Below are positions 12,273 to 17,225 of a DNA stretch of 17,225 bases, one piece after another. The stretch's first letter is position 1. Each line of letters starts with the position of its first letter. The notes below the pieces were generated by a model, which did no database searches, was not told where the DNA came from, and saw only the letters and a program-made list of their open reading frames with translations. Source of the DNA: Candidatus Saccharimonadota bacterium (GTDB lineage Bacteria; Patescibacteriota; Saccharimonadia; Saccharimonadales; JACDBH01); contig JAGQMT010000002.1 of the NCBI GenBank assembly GCA_020428565.1, positions 1-17,225 on the forward strand, written 5' to 3'. The position numbers were made by a program, and so were the translations under genes.

Positions 12273-14042
12273 ATGACAGCTTCTAAGAAATTAGCCAAAA
12301 GTATCAAGATAACAGATTCCAGTACTACGCAAGCGAGTGCCAAAGAAACAATTTATATCGATGCCGAAGATGATATAACTCGTATCATAGATAGTGTTAA
12401 GTCGTCGGATGCCAAAATTATTGCCTTGGTACTGCCCAAGCGAGCCAATGCTCTGCAGAGCTTGGTGAATATGAAATTGCTCAAACGGTCGGCAACTCAA
12501 GCCAAGAAAAACATTGTACTAATCACGTCAGAGCATGGCTTGATGCCACTGGCTGGAGCGGCTGGCATACATGTAGCCAAAACACCACAGAGCAAGCCCG
12601 AGATACCAGCCTCTACGCAATCTCCAAGATCCAACGCAGTCGAAGATTTGGACGAAGAAGTTGATATTGCAGACAAAATTGACAAAACGAAGTCAGTTGG
12701 CGTCGCCCAGCGTGAGGCTGAGGCTGTCGATGATGATGTCATAGAATTTGACAATATCAAAGTCGATGACATAGACGAAGACACTGGTTCACTCACTCAA
12801 TCAAAAGCTAACAAAGCTAAGAAAGTCAAAAAAGACAAGAAGCTCAAAGTGCCTAGTTTTGATAGGTTTCGACTTGGCGTGGGGTTGGCTATTCTGGCGG
12901 TGATATTGTTGATTGGCGGCTGGGTGATGGCCTTTGTGGTATTGCCAAAAGCTACAATCACTATCAAGACTGATACTGATACGGCTGTGAGTTCGTTTGA
13001 TTTTACGGCTAGTACGTTAGTCAGCGAAGTCAATACTGACACTATGACGATACCGGCCGTAGTTGAACAGCTCAAGAAAACCGAGACCGAAAAATCTACT
13101 ACTACAGGGCAACGTGACGATGGTACACGAGCCAGCGGTGAGATACGACTGAGTGTTTCGTTTAGCTCAGGATTGGTAAGCATACCAGCTGGTACGGCTG
13201 TGGCCACTGGTGGTAACAACTATATCACGCAGGCGAGTGTTTCGTTGACAAAGACTGATTTTGACAACAATAAGTTCTATAACACGGTTGATGTTTTGGC
13301 TGCCGAAAATGGCGATAAGTACAATATTGACAGCGATAAGACATTCACAGTAGCGGGTTTTAGTAGTGTTTCGGGACGTAATCCTGATGAAATTGATGGT
13401 GGTACAAGTAAAATTGTCAAGATTGTCACCCAAAGCGATATCGATGAGGCAATTGCCAAAATCAATCAAAAACTAGATGATTCTATCAAGTCCGACCTAA
13501 AGTCTCAGCACACGGCAAATAATGTCTTGTCTCTGGAGGCGACGTATTTGTCCTCAGAACCAGTGATCAAGCCAAATGTCGAAGTTGGTCAAGAAGCCGA
13601 GGAGGTAACAGTTAGCTACGAAGCAACCTATACGATGCTGGGTGTGAGTCGCAAGCAACTGGCCGAACTCGTCAAGAGTGATGTCGAAAAGGATGGCGAG
13701 CTTGATTTGTCGAAGCAGTCAATCATTGATGATGGCATAGATACGGCAGTCATGAGAATCAATAATTCTAAGGCTGATCAAGCATATATAAACTTGCGTA
13801 CATCGGTCATCGCAGGTCCAGAACTTGACGAAGATGAAATCAAAGAAAATGTTCGGGGCAAGAAAGTTGGCGAAATAGAATCTTATGTCAAGAGTCTGAC
13901 TGGGGTACAGGATGTATCGGTCAAATATAGTCCGTTTTGGGTATATTCAACACCAAAATCTACCAAGAAGATAACTGTTATCATAGAAAAACCAGAATTG
14001 CCAGACCTAGGGTCGAGTAGTTCAGATGGCGGTGATGAGTAG
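12273..14042 (+). CDS. Large bitopic membrane protein with CPR-type N-terminal domain
   Basis: A 589-aa protein of a type I associate with CPR bacteria but cannot name. The cytoplasmic part has a conserved-looking domain at about 24-110: 'ETIYIDAEDDITRIIDSVKS', 'IIALVLPKRANALQSLVNMK', 'IVLITSEHGLMPLAGAAGIH'. It continues into a long acidic, probably disordered linker (125-175) and a very basic stretch (KAKKVKKDKKLK, 181-192). One membrane helix lies at about 201-224. The outside part (225-589) is beta-rich with 'GEIRLSVSFSSGLVSIPAGT', which recalls baseplate-J-like domains, and ends in a Ser/Gly/Asp tail. Translation is probably coupled to the FtsA-like gene (9-nt gap, AAGGAT). The pair may work as an ATPase and its membrane partner. 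Confidence 0.75.
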   Translation: MTASKKLAKSIKITDSSTTQASAKETIYIDAEDDITRIIDSVKSSDAKIIALVLPKRANALQSLVNMKLLKRSATQAKKNIVLITSEHGLMPLAGAAGIHVAKTPQSKPEIPASTQSPRSNAVEDLDEEVDIADKIDKTKSVGVAQREAEAVDDDVIEFDNIKVDDIDEDTGSLTQSKANKAKKVKKDKKLKVPSFDRFRLGVGLAILAVILLIGGWVMAFVVLPKATITIKTDTDTAVSSFDFTASTLVSEVNTDTMTIPAVVEQLKKTETEKSTTTGQRDDGTRASGEIRLSVSFSSGLVSIPAGTAVATGGNNYITQASVSLTKTDFDNNKFYNTVDVLAAENGDKYNIDSDKTFTVAGFSSVSGRNPDEIDGGTSKIVKIVTQSDIDEAIAKINQKLDDSIKSDLKSQHTANNVLSLEATYLSSEPVIKPNVEVGQEAEEVTVSYEATYTMLGVSRKQLAELVKSDVEKDGELDLSKQSIIDDGIDTAVMRINNSKADQAYINLRTSVIAGPELDEDEIKENVRGKKVGEIESYVKSLTGVQDVSVKYSPFWVYSTPKSTKKITVIIEKPELPDLGSSSSDGGDE

Positions 14043-14047
14043 TATCA

Positions 14048-14467
14048 ATGAGCGAAGTAGCCGGCTACGTTGTTTGTTTAGATGTAGGTGACCGTCGAAT
14101 TGGCGTTGCGCTTGCTTCGACCATTGCCAGATTACCGGCGCCACTGACAACGGTGGACCGAGACGATATCGACGGCTTGGTGCAATTGCTGAAGCAACAG
14201 GACGCTAGTTTGGTTGTCATTGGTTTACCTCGTGATATAAACGGTCGTCAAACAGAACAGACGGTCAAAACTCAAAATTTCGCCGAAGCATTAGCCAAGC
14301 GAATTAATTTGCCAATTGTTTGGCAGGATGAATCGGTGACATCAATCAAGGCCGAAGAGCGACTTCAATCTAGGGGTGTTGATTATACCAAGGCAGATAT
14401 AGATGCCGAATCAGCAGTGATAATATTGGAGGATTATTTGACAAATACACACAGGAGGACAGCATGA
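14048..14467 (+). CDS. ruvX: RuvX/YqgF family nuclease (pre-16S rRNA processing)
   Basis: RuvX (YqgF) has an RNase H-like fold and is linked to trimming the 5' end of pre-16S rRNA; it is also described as a Holliday-junction-resolvase-like protein. At 139 aa it has the usual length. Family blocks: 'CLDVGDRRIGVALAS' (10-24, with D12), 'LVVIGLPRDINGRQTEQT' (55-72), 'WQDESVTSIKAEERL' (92-106, acidic residues D94/E95) and 'DIDAESAVIILEDYL' (117-131, acidic D119). The acidic residues expected for metal binding are therefore present. It starts 5 nt after the preceding stop and overlaps the mltG start by ATGA, so it is in the middle of an operon. ruvX next to mltG is a commonly seen pairing. Confidence 0.93.
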   Translation: MSEVAGYVVCLDVGDRRIGVALASTIARLPAPLTTVDRDDIDGLVQLLKQQDASLVVIGLPRDINGRQTEQTVKTQNFAEALAKRINLPIVWQDESVTSIKAEERLQSRGVDYTKADIDAESAVIILEDYLTNTHRRTA

Positions 14468-15516
14468 AGTTTTATAAATCGGGCGCACCTAGACGCAAGC
14501 GTTTAGGTCGTATATTTGCCGTTTTGGCGGTTTTGATGGTGATTGTAGCTGGTGCTGGATTTATAGCTGTGCGTAATGTCTATGAATCAAATCTGCTACC
14601 CGTCGATTCTAACGATCAAACGTTGATTAGTTATACCGTTAGTTCTGGGGCGACTACCAATCAAATCGCCCAAGGTTTAGAGACTAAAGGTCTTATCAAA
14701 GATTATCGGTCTTTTGTGCAATATGTTCGTAGTAATCAACTAGATGCCGAAATCAAGGCAGGTACTTACAAGCTGAGTAAATCGATGAGTGTTAGTGACA
14801 TACTGGATATTTTTATTAGCGGTAAGGTTGCTGAAGATTTATTTACCATTTACCCTGGTAATAACATTAGTCAGATTAAGCAAAATTTGTTAAATACCGG
14901 CAAGTATACACAGCAGTCAATTGATAGAGCCTTTGAGCCTGAGCTTTACCAAGGGCACGCTGCGTTGGTAGATCTACCTACGGGCGCATCGCTAGAGGGC
15001 TTTTTGTATCCTGATTCGTATCAGTTTATTGACACGACAAAGCCAGAGGATATTATCCGTCAATCGCTGGACGAGATGGCCGAAGCTTTGACGGCTGAGG
15101 TACGAGCCGGCATTACGAATCAAGGCTTAACGGTGTACGAAGGTATCATTTTGGCATCAATTGTTGAGCGTGAAGTTGGCGCTGTGGGTGTGGATGGTCA
15201 AGCGAACGACAATCGAGCCAAAGCTGCTCAGGTGTTCATTAGTCGCTTGAATATTGGTATGAAGTTGCAATCCAATGCCACCGACGGTTATCCAGATAAT
15301 TACGATACCTACTCTATCGACGGATTACCGCCAGAGCCAATTAGTAATGTCAGTATCAGTGCTCTGCAGGCTGTAGCAAAACCGGCCGACACGCAATACC
15401 TATATTTTGTATCAGGCAGTGATTGCGTCACGAGATTCAGCGAAAACGAGGCTCAACATGAAGCACTCAAGGCTCAGTTTGGTATCGCCCAGTCCGAAGA
15501 CAACTGCAAAGGTTAG
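14464..15516 (+). CDS. mltG: Endolytic murein transglycosylase MltG
   Basis: MltG (YceG family) cuts nascent peptidoglycan strands at the outer face of the membrane and so sets glycan length. It is 350 aa with a basic N-terminus (PRRKRLGR) and one membrane helix (about 16-37). A LysM-like region follows (about 55-120: 'YTVSSGATTNQIAQGLETKG', 'IKAGTYKLSKSMSVSDIL'). In the catalytic part are 'SLEGFLYPDSY' (176-186), 'ASIVEREV' with the expected catalytic glutamate E235, 'AAQVFISRLNIGMKLQS' (254-270), 'YDTYSIDGLPPEPISN' (280-295) and 'LQAVAKPADTQYLYFV' (301-316). A strong AGGAGG (14453-14458) lies 5 nt before the ATG. C-terminal cysteines C321 and C348 may pair. It is the last gene of the operon and ties it to cell-wall synthesis. 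Confidence 0.95.
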   Translation: MKFYKSGAPRRKRLGRIFAVLAVLMVIVAGAGFIAVRNVYESNLLPVDSNDQTLISYTVSSGATTNQIAQGLETKGLIKDYRSFVQYVRSNQLDAEIKAGTYKLSKSMSVSDILDIFISGKVAEDLFTIYPGNNISQIKQNLLNTGKYTQQSIDRAFEPELYQGHAALVDLPTGASLEGFLYPDSYQFIDTTKPEDIIRQSLDEMAEALTAEVRAGITNQGLTVYEGIILASIVEREVGAVGVDGQANDNRAKAAQVFISRLNIGMKLQSNATDGYPDNYDTYSIDGLPPEPISNVSISALQAVAKPADTQYLYFVSGSDCVTRFSENEAQHEALKAQFGIAQSEDNCKG

Positions 15517-15524
15517 TCGATCAC

Positions 15525-15553
15525 TTCAAACCTAGCTAATTTAGGTCTATACT
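15525..15553 (+). promoter_or_regulatory. Promoter of the ABC exporter gene (leaderless type)
   Basis: TTCAAA (15525-15530), a 17-bp spacer and TATACT (15548-15553) end 10 nt before ATG 15564. No Shine-Dalgarno is present. A short inverted repeat (ACCTA/TAGGT) within the spacer could bind a regulator. It separates the exporter from the operon ending at 15516. Confidence 0.5.
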
Positions 15554-15563
15554 ATATAACTGT

Positions 15564-17225
15564 ATGAAACATATTTTAGGCATTATTCGCATATCTAAAT
15601 CACTCAATAAGTACTATGTCATTATTAGTATTGCTAGTATTTTGGTCAGTGTACTTGGTATGGCAATTCCGTTTTTGAGTGGTCAGGCAATTGATGAAAT
15701 TCGCCTTGGTCAAGACGCCAACACGATAAAAGTCGTATGGTTGGTGGTTTTTATTTTTTTGGCTGACTTGCTCACTACTCTAATATCCAACGGCGGTGCC
15801 TATATTGGCGACCAAATGTCAGAGCAACTCCAGCGTTTGCTTAGTACCAAGTATTATCAGCATATTCTAGGCCTATCACAAACCTACTTCGACAAAGAGC
15901 TGTCTGGCAAAATTATCAATCGTTTGTCTCGTTCGATTGATCGTATCGCTTTCTTTATGCAAATGCTGAGCAACAACTTTTTGCAGTTTATCTTTAGCAC
16001 TATTTTGGCGTTGGCTATCATAGCTTTTTATAGCTGGTCGATTGCCTTGCTGTTGTTTGCCTTGTACCCCATATATATTTGGATGACGATAAGGGCGAGC
16101 GGTAAGTGGATGGATTATCAGGTAGAAAAAAACGGCTACCGCGATGATGCTGTCGGTCGGTTTTCGGAGAGCATCAACCAGATTAAGGTCGTCAAGAGCT
16201 TTGTACAAGAAGCTAGAGAACTCAAGTACTTCGAAAAGAAGTACAACAAGGTTGTCAAGGTCAATAAACCTCAGTCAAAGCTATGGCATGTCAAGGATAT
16301 ACAGCGGCGTTTGGTATTGAATGTGATATTTTTGGGTGTTTATTTGCTGATATTTCTGCAGGCATCCCAAGGTATGTTTACACCCGGTCAGGCCGTAACG
16401 CTTATCCTGTATGCGATGCAAATCAGAATACCTATCTTTACGATTAGTTTCTTGGTCGAACATACACAAAGAGCCGTCGCCGATAGCAAGGAATACTTCG
16501 AGGTGCTGAACGAAGAGCCACTAATCAAAGATGCCGATAATGCCGTAGACATCAAGGTGACAGATGGGGTTGTGAAGTTCGAGGATGTATCATTTGGCTA
16601 TGGCGAAGAGCTAGTGCTAAAAGGTGTCAGCTTCGAGATTTTGCAAGGTCAAAAAGTCGCCTTGGTAGGCGAGAGTGGCGAGGGCAAGACAACTCTGACA
16701 AATCTCTTGATGAGACTATACGAACCAAGTAATGGTCGGATTACGATAGACGGTCAGGATATATCAGAGGTTACGCAGGCTAGTTTGCGGTCTGAGATTG
16801 GTGTTGTGTTTCAGGATCCGTCATTATTTAGCGGTACGATCCAAGAGAATATTTCTTATTATAGTCAACAGACCGATATGAAAGACGTTATCAAGGCATC
16901 AAAAGCGGCTAATGCCCATGGCTTCGTGTCTAAACTAGAAGATGATTACGCCACCAACATAGGCGAGCGTGGGCTTAAACTCAGTGGTGGGCAAAAGCAA
17001 CGCATCGCCATCGCCAGAGCGCTTATGAAAAATCCACCAATATTGATACTAGACGAAGCCACCAGTAGCCTAGATAGCCGTAGCGAACAGTTGGTTCAGC
17101 AGGCGCTGGATAAGCTCATGCAGGGCAGGACAACAATTATCATTGCTCATCGGCTGAGTACTATCAAAAACGTTGACAAGATTATTACAATCCAAAACGG
17201 CAAAGTCGACGAAATTGGTTCGCCA
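15564..17225 (+). CDS. ABC exporter half-transporter (type IV, MsbA-like fold), 3' end outside window
   Basis: An ATP-driven exporter with the membrane domain fused to the ATPase; 554 codons are present and the frame is open at the right edge. The N-terminal half (about 1-310) has hydrophobic segments typical of the six-helix exporter domain. The ATPase domain is complete in its motifs: Walker A GESGEGKT at 369-376, Q-loop Q417 in 'VFQDPSLF', signature LSGGQ at 473-477, Walker B 'ILILDEA' with D497 and E498, and the H-loop H529 in 'IIAHRLS'. It should work as a homodimer or with a second half-transporter encoded to the right. The substrate (lipid, peptide or drug) cannot be told from sequence. 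ATG 15564 is the start because it gives the full first helix and lies 10 nt after a good -10. Confidence 0.92.
   Translation, partial: MKHILGIIRISKSLNKYYVIISIASILVSVLGMAIPFLSGQAIDEIRLGQDANTIKVVWLVVFIFLADLLTTLISNGGAYIGDQMSEQLQRLLSTKYYQHILGLSQTYFDKELSGKIINRLSRSIDRIAFFMQMLSNNFLQFIFSTILALAIIAFYSWSIALLLFALYPIYIWMTIRASGKWMDYQVEKNGYRDDAVGRFSESINQIKVVKSFVQEARELKYFEKKYNKVVKVNKPQSKLWHVKDIQRRLVLNVIFLGVYLLIFLQASQGMFTPGQAVTLILYAMQIRIPIFTISFLVEHTQRAVADSKEYFEVLNEEPLIKDADNAVDIKVTDGVVKFEDVSFGYGEELVLKGVSFEILQGQKVALVGESGEGKTTLTNLLMRLYEPSNGRITIDGQDISEVTQASLRSEIGVVFQDPSLFSGTIQENISYYSQQTDMKDVIKASKAANAHGFVSKLEDDYATNIGERGLKLSGGQKQRIAIARALMKNPPILILDEATSSLDSRSEQLVQQALDKLMQGRTTIIIAHRLSTIKNVDKIITIQNGKVDEIGSP

Noticed and set aside
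1..17225. UGA recoding (code 25) as in some CPR groups
   Set aside because: TGA is a clean stop at 406-408, 4537-4539, 7025-7027 and 10310-10312, and conserved proteins show no internal TGA.
1..17225. CRISPR array, tRNA, rRNA, insertion sequence
   Set aside because: No regularly spaced repeats, no cloverleaf or rRNA-like stretch and no transposase frame could be found by reading; intergenic gaps are all under about 220 bases.

Overview
The window looks like chromosomal DNA of a Patescibacteria/CPR organism, most probably Candidatus Saccharibacteria (TM7). The reasons are the small compact genes, the moderate GC, a short F-type ATP synthase epsilon subunit, the families of CPR-style secreted beta-proteins, and an FtsA-like gene next to a large membrane protein with a CPR-type N-terminal domain. 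The genetic code is the standard bacterial one: TGA ends several genes (406-408, 4537-4539, 7025-7027), so this is not a UGA-recoded CPR lineage. The taxonomic call is inference from protein character and was not tested by a search. No rRNA, tRNA, CRISPR array, insertion sequence or prophage is visible.

Layout. (1) 1-2195, plus strand: the end of an ATP synthase operon, with the C-terminal part of gamma, complete beta and a C-terminally short epsilon. It closes with a long hairpin at 2206-2275. (2) 2285-3691, minus strand: a two-helix membrane peptide and a bitopic protein with a bactofilin-like, beta-helix-type extracellular repeat region. (3) 3805-9120, plus strand: a cell-surface locus with three paralogous secreted proteins that share a C-terminal beta-domain, a DUF916-like (WxL-interacting-protein-like) membrane-anchored protein and a PKD-domain membrane protein. 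(4) 9181-10868: mnmA (tRNA 2-thiolation), a leader with two tiny overlapping ORFs, and a four-helix membrane protein. (5) 10974-15516: an operon with an FtsA/PilM-like ATPase, a bitopic protein with a large extracytoplasmic part, ruvX and mltG, suggesting division or envelope work. (6) 15564 to the end: an ABC exporter half-transporter that runs off the window.

The most interesting system is the surface locus in (3). The three paralogs' shared domain resembles the Firmicutes WxL domain, with tyrosine, valine or isoleucine where the tryptophans would be, and the downstream DUF916-like protein is what partners WxL proteins in Firmicutes. I propose a divergent WxL-like surface-display system. 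A second pattern is that genes at the head of transcription units often have a -10-like hexamer only 6-11 nt before the start codon and no Shine-Dalgarno sequence, which suggests leaderless mRNAs, while several operon-internal and other genes have clear Shine-Dalgarno sequences. A third is a terminator-like hairpin inside the first codons of the third surface paralog.
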